This document shows positions 43,530 to 53,060 of a stretch of 64,000 nucleotides of DNA, piece by piece. The notes below the pieces were generated by a model. The model saw only the letters and a program-made list of their open reading frames with translations, made no database searches and had not been told where the DNA came from. How positions within the stretch are numbered: position 1 is the stretch's first letter; each line of letters begins with the position of its first letter. The DNA comes from UBA6168 sp039819485 (GTDB taxonomy: Bacteria > Bacteroidota > Bacteroidia > Chitinophagales > Saprospiraceae). The DNA lies in NCBI GenBank assembly GCA_039819485.1, contig JBCBRY010000021.1:24868-88867 (forward strand), read 5' to 3'. Made by a program: the position numbers and the translations under genes.

Positions 43530-43548
43530 CTCGGATTGGCAATCCGAG
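43530..43548. repeat. CTCGGATTG-G-CAATCCGAG palindrome just before a start codon
   Basis: A perfect 9-bp stem with one-base loop followed by TTTTT, 18 bases before the ATG of the 1803-residue protein. It belongs to the palindrome family also found at 7.7, 49.0-49.2 and 53.0 kb. The T-run makes an attenuator-like role possible. Confidence 0.8.
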
Positions 43549-43566
43549 TTTTTAAAAAAAAGAACG

Positions 43567-46500
43567 ATGAATAAAAAAACGACCCAAAATAATTTTTTTC
43601 CCTTAATAAAATTAACAGCTCTTTATTGCCTGCTGTTTTTTTTTACAGGAATATATAATTTAAATGCCCAGTGCCCGCCCGGAAACGTTACGCTGAATGA
43701 CCAACAGGATGTGGACGGCTACGTGGCCAATTATCCTACCTGCTCGACCATTGCTGGCGCACTGACGATCGGCCCTGTTTCAGGCAGTTCTGACATTGAC
43801 GACATTTCAGGTCTTTCCAATCTCACCGCCATTAATAGTTTCCTGACCATTCGTAACAATCCACTTTTAACCGATATCAGTGCGCTGGACGGAGTGGGCT
43901 CGGTGACTGCAATTTGGATCGACGACTGCGATGCGTTGGTTACGCTGGACAATGCCTTTCAGGGGGTGTCTTCTTTGAGCGGTTCGCTCATCATTGAAAA
44001 GTGTGCTTTGCTTTCCGACATTTCAGGGCTGAATAGTGTGACGACAATTGGCGGGGAACTGTCCATCAAAAACAACGGGGCGCTTGCCTCATTGGCCAGC
44101 CTGAACGCAGTGACCGCTATCGGGGATGATTTGGAAATCACCGTTAATCCCGGCCTGACAGAACTGAACCATTTCAATAATCTGACGACCGTCAATGGCT
44201 GGATACAAATTGAACAGAATACTGCATTGAATACCATCTCAGGATTCAGTGACCTGACCACGGTGGACGGGAATTCATCTGTCAACATCCATATCGTTGG
44301 CAACAGCGGACTGACGGACGTGAGCGGATTTGACGATATTGCGATGCTTGATAAAGATGTGGTTTTCAGAACGAATGCGGCCCTCACGGATATCAGTGGA
44401 TTTGGTAGTTTGACCTCCATCGGCGGTGGAACAATTTTTACCGATGCGCTGATTATTGAAAATAACGATGCGCTGGTCAATATCACTGGTTTTCCGATGC
44501 TCAATTTGTGTGAGGCACTGATCATAAAAGACAATGCCCAATTACTCGGCATCAATAATTTCAATACGATCACCACGTTGTGGCAAGAGTTTACCATCAC
44601 GAACAACGATGCCATTCAAACGATCAGTATCCCGAACAATAACGGGAGCGCTCCTTCGGAAATAAACAATATCACGGTGGCCAGCAACAATGCATTGACT
44701 GCCGTTAATGGAACGACCAATATTTCTCAGTCGGTTGATGTCACTATTTCCAATAACCCTCAACTGTCGGATCTGTCGGGCTTTGCGGGCATTACCAGTA
44801 TTTCAGGTGACCTAATGATTTGGAACAATCCCAGCCTGATCAGCTTGTCCGGCCTGTCGGACATCACCTTCGTGAATGATAAATTGACAATTTTGTCCAA
44901 TAACGGCTTGACCAACCTGAATGGTCTGACCGCCTTGGAGTGGGTGACCGACCTTTTGATTGAAGATAATAGTTCACTGCAGAGTCTGGGCGGGTTGAAT
45001 AGTTTTGATGAAATAAAAAACAACGGTGAGTTGAATTTGGAGGCCAACCCTGTACTGGACGACATCAGTACCTTGGCCAACACCACCTTCGGGATCAATG
45101 CCTCCCTTCTCATAGAAGACAACACCTCTCTTTCTGTCTGTGATATTCAGAGCATTTGTGATTTTCTGGGTGCAGGCGGAACGGCCACCATCAATAACAA
45201 TGATGCCGGTTGCAATAGTGTGCAGCAGGTATCTGACATCTGTAACGATATCTGCACCTGGACCAATGGGACGGGCAACAATCAATGGAATGACGCAGGC
45301 AACTGGAGTTGTGGTATGGTGCCGGGAGCAGATACGGAAGCTGTTTTTGGGATGACGGCCGGCCAATCAGTAGTGCTCGGCAGCAATGTAACCTTTCAAC
45401 ATCTGACCATCGGGGAGGGCATTACCATTCTGGGAAACGCTGCCATGAACATTACGGGCACACTGACCAAAAATGGGGCATTCCCATTGGAGTTTGACAA
45501 TACCATCACGGTGTCGGGTACGGTGGAATTGAATGCCGGTTCCCTCGGCAGCAGCAGTGATTCAGGCAGTTTGATTGCTGCGGGCACCTTCAATTGGAAT
45601 GGAGGAAATCTTTTTAACCATGTGACCATCAACAGTGGCGCCACCATGAATATCCTGACCGGAGCTACCCACAGTATTTTCGCAACCCTCACGAACGAAG
45701 GTATCATCGAACACCTCGCAGGCAACGTGCGGGTGAATGACTTGATCAATAATGACCAGGGCGAAATCATCAACAACGGAACTTATAACTTTAAAAGTAG
45801 TGGCGCTGCGATTTCCCTCTATGCGGATGCAGTCTTTGACAACCAGGGTACTTTCGACGCTTCCGTGAACGGTAGTATCGACGGTGGATGCGGGATCAGC
45901 GATTTCGAGAATGCGGGCACATTTGCGAAGAGTGGTGGGGTGGGCAACATCGCTGTTTCGGTTGAGTTTGAAAATACCGGCATCCTCGACATACAGGCAG
46001 GCGGCCTCGATTTTACCTGTTCGTTTGATTTGGGTGGAACCATCCTCGCTTCTGTACCAACTACCATTCAAATTGCTTCGGGCGCCCTGCGAAACGCAAC
46101 AACGTTGAACAGCCATATTACCTTACGGAAAACAGGTGCCGGCACCTACACGCTCAACGCACCACTGACCATTGAGGGCAACTTTGAAACTTTCGCCGGA
46201 ACCGTTGATGGAACGGCCGAACTGAACATTCAGGGAATATTGACCCTGGGCGGCGGTACGATCAGTACCACTGGCAACGTCGAGGTGGAAAATGGGACCG
46301 TCAACGTCGTAGAGAGCAGTTCCGTCAACAACTTAAACCTGACCAATACCACCGTCAATCAAAATGCTCCCCTCACACTAGGCGGCGGCCTCTCGGATGT
46401 CAGCAGCACCTTCGAATGCGGTGCCGTTCTAAATGTCACCAACCAATTTTCCAACCTCGGCACTTTTAACCTGAACATTGCCGCAAACGGAGCAGCCATG

Positions 46501-48978
46501 ACCGGCGGCGCCAATTTTAACAACCAGGGGACTTTCGAACAAACCACAACTGCCAACCTCACTTTCACCCCCATCATGTCCATGTTTGGTACGTGGACCA
46601 TCCTGGGGCAATTGACCATGAACAGCATGGCCATCCCTGCCGGAAACATCAACATTGATAACGGCGCCAACCTCGTTTTGACTACTTCCAATATCATCAA
46701 CGGAGCAGTTTTCAATTTTACCGGGACAGGCAAGCTCACCAAGCAGGGTGCCTCGGAAACGTTGAATATAAATACCTCTCTGGCCCTGGGAGGTCATTTT
46801 GATTTTCAGGAAGGCACCGTTGCCGGCAGTGGTAATCTTACACTCAGCAGTCAGATGACCTGGCAGGGAGGCACGCTCAGCGTACCGACAACCATCGCCG
46901 GGTCGGGTAACTTGACCCTCAGTGGAGCCGCTCAAAAAGACCTCTCCAACTCCCTCACCATCAATGGGATGGCCAATCACTGCGATGGCTTGTGGAACAT
47001 CAACTCGGCCCTGGTCAACGGAGCCACAGGAACCATCGACCAAACGGGCGGTACCTTTAACCTGAACAGTGGTGGCAGCATGGACAACACCGGCACCTAT
47101 GATTGGAAGGGCGGGGGCGTCTCCATTGCCGGAGGAACAACTTTTACCAATAATGGAAATTTTAGCATTGATGTCTTTTTTGCAAGCCTTGATGGCAGCG
47201 GCACTTTTGATAACAATGGCACCTTCGCCTCTACGGGGAGCCTGGAGGATTTAATCATCAACCTGCCTTTCATCAATGATGGGACATTTACGATGAACGG
47301 CTATGCGCCACATGTGGCTGTTTTTGGCAGTTTTACCCAAAATGGTTCGGTAAACCTGAATGATGAGACATTCCTCCAGCTTCAGGGCGGGGGAAGTATC
47401 AATGCCGCTTTTATCATTGACAACTTCGCGGGGGTCGATGCAAGTGGTGGCAACCTCCATGTAGATGCCTCGCTGACGGTCGGTGGTGACGGTAGCATGA
47501 ACGTTTCGGGCGCAAACGTTTCAACCAGCAATGGCAGTACAATTGTAGTGGATGGCAGTTTTATGCTTTTTGGAGGTACACTCGACGTGCCTACCACGAT
47601 CAATGCAGGCGGAACGGCTACGTTAGGCGGGTTTGGAACGGTTACGCTTACCGAGGCTTTTGTGAACAATGGAATGGCCAGTCAACTTTTTGGGATGGTG
47701 GAAGTGAATACGAACGGAAGTATCGAAAATGGTGGACAGTACGATTGGAACGGAGGGCAGGTTACCTTGGCCGCCGGGACTACTTTTACGAATACGGGCA
47801 ATTTGGAAATCTCCGTCAACGCCCCGCCGCCGCCCTTCCCGGCACCACCTTTTGATGGACAGATCACCGGGGCCGGCACCTTCATCAATAATGGTACTTT
47901 GGAAAATGCTTTGACCGATCCGCCATTCGGAACCACTTTCCTTTCCGGTTTTCTCAATGGAGGGGCCCTCCGGCAAACACAAAGCACCACATCGCTCAGT
48001 TTTGCCGGAAGTTTCGAAAACCAGAATGCGGGTAGCGTTGAGGGGGTGGGCATTTATGATTTTCTGGGTGGCCTGACCAACAATGGCAGCTTCGCCCCCG
48101 GTAATTCTCCCGGTATTTTGACGGTCAATACCTTCGATAATACCGGAGGTGAGCTTAATATCGAAATATCCCCTACCAACCCATTTGGCCTTTATTCGCC
48201 CGGTGTCGATTTTGACCTGTTAAACATTACCGGTGCGGCCACCTTGAATGGCACCTTAAATGTCACCCATTCCGGAGATACACCTCCTGCGGGCACCAGC
48301 TTTGTGATCATGACTGCCACAGGTTTTAGCGGCTCTCAGTTCGGTACGGTCAATTTGCCAAATAACTCTGACTGGTCCATTACCTATAATGCGGACAATG
48401 TGGTCATTGGTTTTCAAACTGTCCTCCCGGTGGAATTAACTGATTTTAAGGCGGAAAAAGAAGACGACCATGTTTTATTGAATTGGCAGACCTTGAGTGA
48501 ACTTAATAATCGGGGCTTTTTTGTGGAACGCTCTGCCGATGGTTGGTCATGGGGCGAAATTGGTTTTGTGGAAGGACGGGGAAACAGTTCTGGTAAAAAC
48601 AATTATTTATTTAAAGATGAAAATCCATTGCAGAGCATGAATTACTACCGGCTTCGGCAGGTGGATATTGACGGGCATTTTTCTTTCTCGAAAATAATAA
48701 ATGTGGTATGGGAAAAGGAATTAAAAAATATTTTTGAAATATATCCAAATCCCGTTTCCGGAAATTATTTGTCAGTATTTTTTAAAAATATAAAATCAGA
48801 AAATGGCGAATTAATTTTAATCAATAATATCGGTCAAATAATTAAAAAAGAAAAAATAGAATTAAAGGAAAATAAAATGGAAATTAATTATGGAATAAAA
48901 AATATTCCGGCAGGGCAATATTTTATTTTTTGGCAGTCTGAGTCTGGAAGGTGGATGGAAAAAATACTGATAGAGTAA
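43567..48978 (+). CDS. giant T9SS surface protein with L-domain-like and beta-helix repeats
   Basis: An 1803-residue protein with signal peptide (LYCLLFFFTGIYNLNAQC). Residues about 40-560 are leucine-rich, receptor-L-domain-like repeats (DISGLSNLTAINSFLTIRNN, TAIGDDLEITVNPGLTELNH, and many more). Residues about 570-1560 start with WTNGTGNNQWNDAGNWSCG and are a long right-handed beta-helix-like series with Asn/Gly/Thr turns (TFTNNGNFSIDV, NNGTFASTGSL). A DUF-like segment LNITGAATLNGTLNVTHSGDTPPAGTSF and a fibronectin-like LPVELTDFKAEKEDDHVLLNWQ region lead to a T9SS sorting domain (YPNPVSGNYLSVFF ... AGQYFIFWQSESGRWMEKILIE). It is probably a large cell-surface adhesin or stalk. The last 150 residues are encoded by DNA clearly richer in A/T than the rest. 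Confidence 0.88.
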   Translation: MNKKTTQNNFFPLIKLTALYCLLFFFTGIYNLNAQCPPGNVTLNDQQDVDGYVANYPTCSTIAGALTIGPVSGSSDIDDISGLSNLTAINSFLTIRNNPLLTDISALDGVGSVTAIWIDDCDALVTLDNAFQGVSSLSGSLIIEKCALLSDISGLNSVTTIGGELSIKNNGALASLASLNAVTAIGDDLEITVNPGLTELNHFNNLTTVNGWIQIEQNTALNTISGFSDLTTVDGNSSVNIHIVGNSGLTDVSGFDDIAMLDKDVVFRTNAALTDISGFGSLTSIGGGTIFTDALIIENNDALVNITGFPMLNLCEALIIKDNAQLLGINNFNTITTLWQEFTITNNDAIQTISIPNNNGSAPSEINNITVASNNALTAVNGTTNISQSVDVTISNNPQLSDLSGFAGITSISGDLMIWNNPSLISLSGLSDITFVNDKLTILSNNGLTNLNGLTALEWVTDLLIEDNSSLQSLGGLNSFDEIKNNGELNLEANPVLDDISTLANTTFGINASLLIEDNTSLSVCDIQSICDFLGAGGTATINNNDAGCNSVQQVSDICNDICTWTNGTGNNQWNDAGNWSCGMVPGADTEAVFGMTAGQSVVLGSNVTFQHLTIGEGITILGNAAMNITGTLTKNGAFPLEFDNTITVSGTVELNAGSLGSSSDSGSLIAAGTFNWNGGNLFNHVTINSGATMNILTGATHSIFATLTNEGIIEHLAGNVRVNDLINNDQGEIINNGTYNFKSSGAAISLYADAVFDNQGTFDASVNGSIDGGCGISDFENAGTFAKSGGVGNIAVSVEFENTGILDIQAGGLDFTCSFDLGGTILASVPTTIQIASGALRNATTLNSHITLRKTGAGTYTLNAPLTIEGNFETFAGTVDGTAELNIQGILTLGGGTISTTGNVEVENGTVNVVESSSVNNLNLTNTTVNQNAPLTLGGGLSDVSSTFECGAVLNVTNQFSNLGTFNLNIAANGAAMTGGANFNNQGTFEQTTTANLTFTPIMSMFGTWTILGQLTMNSMAIPAGNINIDNGANLVLTTSNIINGAVFNFTGTGKLTKQGASETLNINTSLALGGHFDFQEGTVAGSGNLTLSSQMTWQGGTLSVPTTIAGSGNLTLSGAAQKDLSNSLTINGMANHCDGLWNINSALVNGATGTIDQTGGTFNLNSGGSMDNTGTYDWKGGGVSIAGGTTFTNNGNFSIDVFFASLDGSGTFDNNGTFASTGSLEDLIINLPFINDGTFTMNGYAPHVAVFGSFTQNGSVNLNDETFLQLQGGGSINAAFIIDNFAGVDASGGNLHVDASLTVGGDGSMNVSGANVSTSNGSTIVVDGSFMLFGGTLDVPTTINAGGTATLGGFGTVTLTEAFVNNGMASQLFGMVEVNTNGSIENGGQYDWNGGQVTLAAGTTFTNTGNLEISVNAPPPPFPAPPFDGQITGAGTFINNGTLENALTDPPFGTTFLSGFLNGGALRQTQSTTSLSFAGSFENQNAGSVEGVGIYDFLGGLTNNGSFAPGNSPGILTVNTFDNTGGELNIEISPTNPFGLYSPGVDFDLLNITGAATLNGTLNVTHSGDTPPAGTSFVIMTATGFSGSQFGTVNLPNNSDWSITYNADNVVIGFQTVLPVELTDFKAEKEDDHVLLNWQTLSELNNRGFFVERSADGWSWGEIGFVEGRGNSSGKNNYLFKDENPLQSMNYYRLRQVDIDGHFSFSKIINVVWEKELKNIFEIYPNPVSGNYLSVFFKNIKSENGELILINNIGQIIKKEKIELKENKMEINYGIKNIPAGQYFIFWQSESGRWMEKILIE

Positions 48979-49006
48979 GCCGGAGGGCCAGTCCCGAAAA
49001 GACCTG

Positions 49007-49025
49007 CCCGGATTGTCGATCCGGG
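49007..49025. repeat. CCCGGAT/ATCCGGG palindrome
   Basis: CCCGGAT-TGTCG-ATCCGGG, 28 bases after the giant gene stop. A C/G variant of the CTCGGAT family with both arms changed together. Confidence 0.75.
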
Positions 49026-49147
49026 TTATAAAAAAGCATTCATTGCCTGTAACGTTTTTTATTACTGAGAAGACTATGGATAAAATGGATTTTAATTGAT
49101 GATTCCCGTTTGCTCGAGGTTCGTCTTTTTCCGGTTTTTAATGTGAA

Positions 49148-49203
49148 GTAACTCGGATTGCCAATCCGAGCAGCCTTTTCTCGGATTGACAATCCGAGCT
49201 ACA
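49148..49203. repeat. two tandem CTCGGATTG palindromes
   Basis: CTCGGATTG-C-CAATCCGAG at 49152-49170 and CTCGGATTG-A-CAATCCGAG at 49180-49198, flanked by GTAA and CTAC. They fill the gap between the two giant surface-protein genes (48979-49303), where no gene is seen. Confidence 0.9.
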
Positions 49204-49303
49204 TGTAAAATTAATGGCCCAAAAGCCAAATCTGTTTAGGGTGTTGTACCACTGAATACAGATAATTTATTGCTTAATTTTTTAATCCTTAAATCAATAA
49301 TTA

Positions 49304-52300
49304 ATGAAGAAATTAATTTACTTGTTCAAATTGAAAATGGCATTTATTTGCTTTTTTATTTTTATGAATAATTACGCTTTGCAGGCACAATGCCCTCATC
49401 CGGATTACGGTGCGCTCTCAGCCATTTACAATGCGAACCCAGGCAATACGCTGGGCTGGGACCTGAACGATTGTGATGTTTGTACCTGGGACGGTGTAAC
49501 GTGTGATGGCAGTGGAAACATCAGCGAATTGAGTTTGCGTTCGAAAAACCTGACGATGCTACCGTCCGAAATCGGGGATATTGTCAGCTTATTGGATTTG
49601 GATCTTTTCGGTAACCAGCTCACCGGTTTGCCAGCTGAAATTGGAGATCTGGTTAATTTGACAAGACTGGTGCTGTTGAACAATCAGTTGAATGCAGTTC
49701 CTCCGGAAATAGGCAATTTGGCAAGTTTGGAGATTTTGTTCCTTTCCAACAATCAATTGACGGCAATTCCCCGTGAGTTGTCAAACTTGAGTGAGTTGTG
49801 GTTCTTTCACGCAGCCGGCAACCAGTTAAGTGTTCTTCCTGTTGAAATCTGGTCGATGATAAATCTGGAAGCACTGGGCCTTGGCAACAATCAATTTGAG
49901 ACAATTCCACCTGAAATTGGCAACCTGACCAATCTGACTTCCTTATCACTGGGAACCAACCTCCTGACCGCACTGCCCGTTGAGCTTGGTAATTTGGTCA
50001 ACCTGGAAGGTCTTTCTTTTTCCAATAATCAGTTGACTGCCATTCCCGTTGAAATCGGCAACCTGGTTAACCTGACCGGATTGTCTTTTTCGGGTAATCA
50101 GATCACGTCACTGCCTGTTGAAATTGGAAATTTGACCAACTTGACCACCTTGTTTTTTTCAAATAATCTGATAGAGTGTTTTCCGGAGGAGTTGTCGAAT
50201 TTATGTAGCAATAACGGTTTGATCGTATTGTCCGGTGGCAATCCGCTTCCTTTTACCTGGGCCCAGTTCTGTGCCGATGGTTCTGGTACCTGTGGATGTG
50301 CTCACCCCGACTACGCCGCTCTTGAAGCTCTTTACAATGCGACCGACGGTGCGAATTGGAACACCCCCTGGGACTTGAATGACTGTGACGTGTGTAACTG
50401 GAACGGCGTGAACTGTACTACCAACGACCGGGTGTCGTCGTTGAGCATGCCGAATAATAATATGACGGGGCCACTTCCGCCAGCCATGGGCGACCTGACC
50501 GAGCTGACGGCGGTCAATTTCAACAACAACAACCTGACGGCTGTTCCTGCCGAGCTATGGAACCTCACCTCACTGCAATTTTTAGTCATGCCTTCCAATG
50601 ATTTTAATGGAACCATCCCTGCATCGGTGGGCAATTTGACCAATCTGCAAACCCTCTCTTTGGGCGATAATAATTTTACGGGGGGCATTCCGGTTGAAAT
50701 CGGCGGCCTGTCTTCTCTCACCTTTTTATCCCTTTTTTCCAACCAATTGACCGGAGCCATTCCGGCTGAAATTTGGGATTTGACCAATTTGACCTTTTTG
50801 AATTTTAATAATAATGACCTAAGCGGCACCATCTCTCCGTCCATTGGAAATTTGAACAGTCTTTCAAATCTTGGCCTGGCCAATAATCAATTTGACGGGC
50901 CTGTTCCTCCGGGGCTCGGTAGTTTGACCAGTCTCTCTTATGTGCAGATGCAAGGCAATCAATTTTCCGGAGACATTCCAGTCGAGTTGAGTAACCTGAC
51001 CAATATCTCTATTGGCCTGTTTCTTTACAACAACAACCTGACGCCTTGTATTCCTCCTGAATTGATTGCGCTCTGTGGTAAAAATATAAGACTGCTGGAA
51101 GTAGATGGCAGTGCCTTCATCGCCTTCTGTGCCGATGATGGAACCAATTCCTGCGACCCTTGTGCCCACCCCAACTATCCCGGCAACGCCGATGCGGATG
51201 GGGATGGCGTTTCCGTCTGTGACGGCGATTGTGATGACAGCAACGCTAATAATTTTCCCGGAAACAGTGAACTGTGCGATGGAATGGACAATAATTGCAA
51301 CGGAGAAATTGATGAGCCGGCAAATGCCAGTTCCCAATATGAATGGATAGAATCGGTCGCCCTGACCGACCTGGCCAATAGCTCAGGTGACAATGGTGGG
51401 TACGCCGATTTCACTTTTCTGACAGCGACATTAGCGACTGGCGAGAGTTATCCGATGGTACTGACGCCCGGTTTTTCAGGAAGCGCTTATTGGGAATACT
51501 GGCGGGTTTACATTGATTTCAATCAGGATGGCGTTTTTTCCCATCCGTCGGAAAGAGTAATACAGAAAGCAGGCTACGGTCAAAAGACAGGTACAGTTCA
51601 TGTTCCTTCCACGGCACTCACCGGACCGGCTAAGATGCGGGTCATCATGAGTTTTGATGGCTTTCAGTTGCCTTGCAGCCAGAATTTTGAAGGTGAAACG
51701 GAAGACTACAGTGTCTTCATCAATGCCTGTGATAATGTATCCAACGGTGGCCAAATTGGTGAGGATGAAACGCTTTGTCCTGCCAACAATGACCCTGCGG
51801 CGATCAGTAACCTTGCATTGCCCACTGGTGGCAGTGGTGTTTTGGAATACCTGTGGATGGAAAACACTTCTCATGGATTGCCCCCAACACAAAACATGAG
51901 TGGCTGGACGGTCATTTCGGGCGCCACTGGGGATAGTTACGATCCAGCCCCTATTTCACAAACCACCTGGTATATCAGGTGTGCAAGAAGAAATGGCTGT
52001 ACGGTTTATTTGGGGGAATCCAATGTCGTCAAAAAAGCTTTTCAAAACAACTGTAATTCCTATTGTTCTTCCGAAGGCCAAAGTACTGCTTATGAATGGA
52101 TCAAGAGAGTCAAAATGGGGGCGATCAACAATAATTCGGGCGATGACGGAGGATATGGAGACTACACACATCTAAGTACCGATGTGTATAAAAATGATGA
52201 CTACAATATTAAATTGAAACCCGGGTTTTCCAATGGTGCTTACCATGAATATTGGCGGGTATGGATAGACTGGGATCAGGATGGAACGTTTGACCTGATA

Positions 52301-52810
52301 GATGAACTGGCTGCTTCGGGCCATGGCTACGGGACCATCAACCGGACGGTTACAGTGCCATCCTGGGCGGCCAGCGGTCCTACTCAAATGAGAGTGGCCA
52401 TGAAATACGACAGCTATCCCGACCCTTGTGAGCTATTTGCCGAAGGCGAAGTGGAAGACTATTCCGTCAACGTATTATCGACGTTTAATTTAGCTGGAAA
52501 TAGCTCAGATGATACACACCTTCAGTCAATTGAGCCTTCTTCTGTTGTCGAGCCTGAAGGCAGCTGGTTGGAGCTGTCGCCCAATCCTGCCAATGACGTA
52601 GTCACCATCCGTTTTGATGGACTTGTGGAGGCCGGTGAAATAAAAATCACTGACCAAATGGGGCGGACCGTTAAAAGCATCCAGCCAAACAAAGGAACCT
52701 CACTGGTAACACTTGATTTGTCCAACGGTGCATTCAACAATGGACTTTATTTTGTCAACCTGATATCGAATGGTGAAAGGCTGACCAAACGGTTGGTGGT
52801 GGTGAAATAG
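49304..52810 (+). CDS. T9SS-secreted LRR protein with MopE-like metal-binding repeat and two GEVED domains
   Basis: An 1168-residue protein with signal peptide (MAFICFFIFMNNYALQA). Two LRR blocks each start with a plant-like LRRNT_2 cap (PDYGALSAIYNANPG ... CDVCTWDGVTCDGSG and PDYAALEALYNATDGANWN ... CDVCNWNGVNC). The first block has bacterial/leucine-zipper-like 23-mers (LPAEIGDLVNLTRLVLLNNQL), the second plant-type 24-mers (GTIPASVGNLTNLQTLSLGD). An Asp-rich MopE-type motif follows (GNADADGDGVSVCDGDCDDS, then CDGMDNNCNGEIDE), likely Ca-binding. Then come two GEVED domains (YWRVYIDFNQDGVF ... GETEDYSVFI and YWRVWIDWDQDGTF ... GEVEDYSVNV) and a T9SS sorting domain (LELSPNPANDVVTIRF ... NGLYFVNLISNGERLTKRLVVVK). 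Ligand binding at the cell surface is likely. Confidence 0.92.
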   Translation: MKKLIYLFKLKMAFICFFIFMNNYALQAQCPHPDYGALSAIYNANPGNTLGWDLNDCDVCTWDGVTCDGSGNISELSLRSKNLTMLPSEIGDIVSLLDLDLFGNQLTGLPAEIGDLVNLTRLVLLNNQLNAVPPEIGNLASLEILFLSNNQLTAIPRELSNLSELWFFHAAGNQLSVLPVEIWSMINLEALGLGNNQFETIPPEIGNLTNLTSLSLGTNLLTALPVELGNLVNLEGLSFSNNQLTAIPVEIGNLVNLTGLSFSGNQITSLPVEIGNLTNLTTLFFSNNLIECFPEELSNLCSNNGLIVLSGGNPLPFTWAQFCADGSGTCGCAHPDYAALEALYNATDGANWNTPWDLNDCDVCNWNGVNCTTNDRVSSLSMPNNNMTGPLPPAMGDLTELTAVNFNNNNLTAVPAELWNLTSLQFLVMPSNDFNGTIPASVGNLTNLQTLSLGDNNFTGGIPVEIGGLSSLTFLSLFSNQLTGAIPAEIWDLTNLTFLNFNNNDLSGTISPSIGNLNSLSNLGLANNQFDGPVPPGLGSLTSLSYVQMQGNQFSGDIPVELSNLTNISIGLFLYNNNLTPCIPPELIALCGKNIRLLEVDGSAFIAFCADDGTNSCDPCAHPNYPGNADADGDGVSVCDGDCDDSNANNFPGNSELCDGMDNNCNGEIDEPANASSQYEWIESVALTDLANSSGDNGGYADFTFLTATLATGESYPMVLTPGFSGSAYWEYWRVYIDFNQDGVFSHPSERVIQKAGYGQKTGTVHVPSTALTGPAKMRVIMSFDGFQLPCSQNFEGETEDYSVFINACDNVSNGGQIGEDETLCPANNDPAAISNLALPTGGSGVLEYLWMENTSHGLPPTQNMSGWTVISGATGDSYDPAPISQTTWYIRCARRNGCTVYLGESNVVKKAFQNNCNSYCSSEGQSTAYEWIKRVKMGAINNNSGDDGGYGDYTHLSTDVYKNDDYNIKLKPGFSNGAYHEYWRVWIDWDQDGTFDLIDELAASGHGYGTINRTVTVPSWAASGPTQMRVAMKYDSYPDPCELFAEGEVEDYSVNVLSTFNLAGNSSDDTHLQSIEPSSVVEPEGSWLELSPNPANDVVTIRFDGLVEAGEIKITDQMGRTVKSIQPNKGTSLVTLDLSNGAFNNGLYFVNLISNGERLTKRLVVVK

Positions 52811-52877
52811 AAGTTAGTGGGCAGACTTATGAAATTAATTCAAGTTGTGATGTAGAAAGTAGGTAAACATTGGTAGA

Positions 52878-52923
52878 GGGTTTAGCGGTAACACCGTTCT
52901 AAAACAGTGTTACCGCTAAACCC
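52878..52923. repeat. perfect 17-bp stem hairpin
   Basis: GGGTTTAGCGGTAACAC, a 12-base loop, and the exact complement. No T-run on either side. It lies in the convergent gap after the LRR gene. Confidence 0.85.
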
Positions 52924-52956
52924 TAACAACGTGTTTGCAGCTTGGGCTAATTAAAA

Positions 52957-52985
52957 ATGCCGGACCTCCCAACGGAAGCCCGGCA
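52957..52985 (-). terminator. terminator of the coiled-coil protein gene
   Basis: On the minus strand ATGCCGGGCTTCC, loop, GGAGGTCCGGCAT followed by TTTTTAATT. The stem has two mismatches at most. It is 75 bases downstream of the stop at 53061. Confidence 0.75.
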
Positions 52986-53030
52986 TCATAATGCTATGGT
53001 TAGTTAATCAGTAATTCGGGATGTTGTCCT

Positions 53031-53056
53031 TTAACCCGGACGGCCGTCCGAGCTAC
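53031..53056. repeat. CCGGACGG-type palindrome
   Basis: CGGACGGCCGTCCG is a perfect 14-base dyad flanked by TTAACC and AGCTACC, the same kind of flanks as the CTCGGATTG family. Confidence 0.75.
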
Positions 53057-53060
53057 CAAT

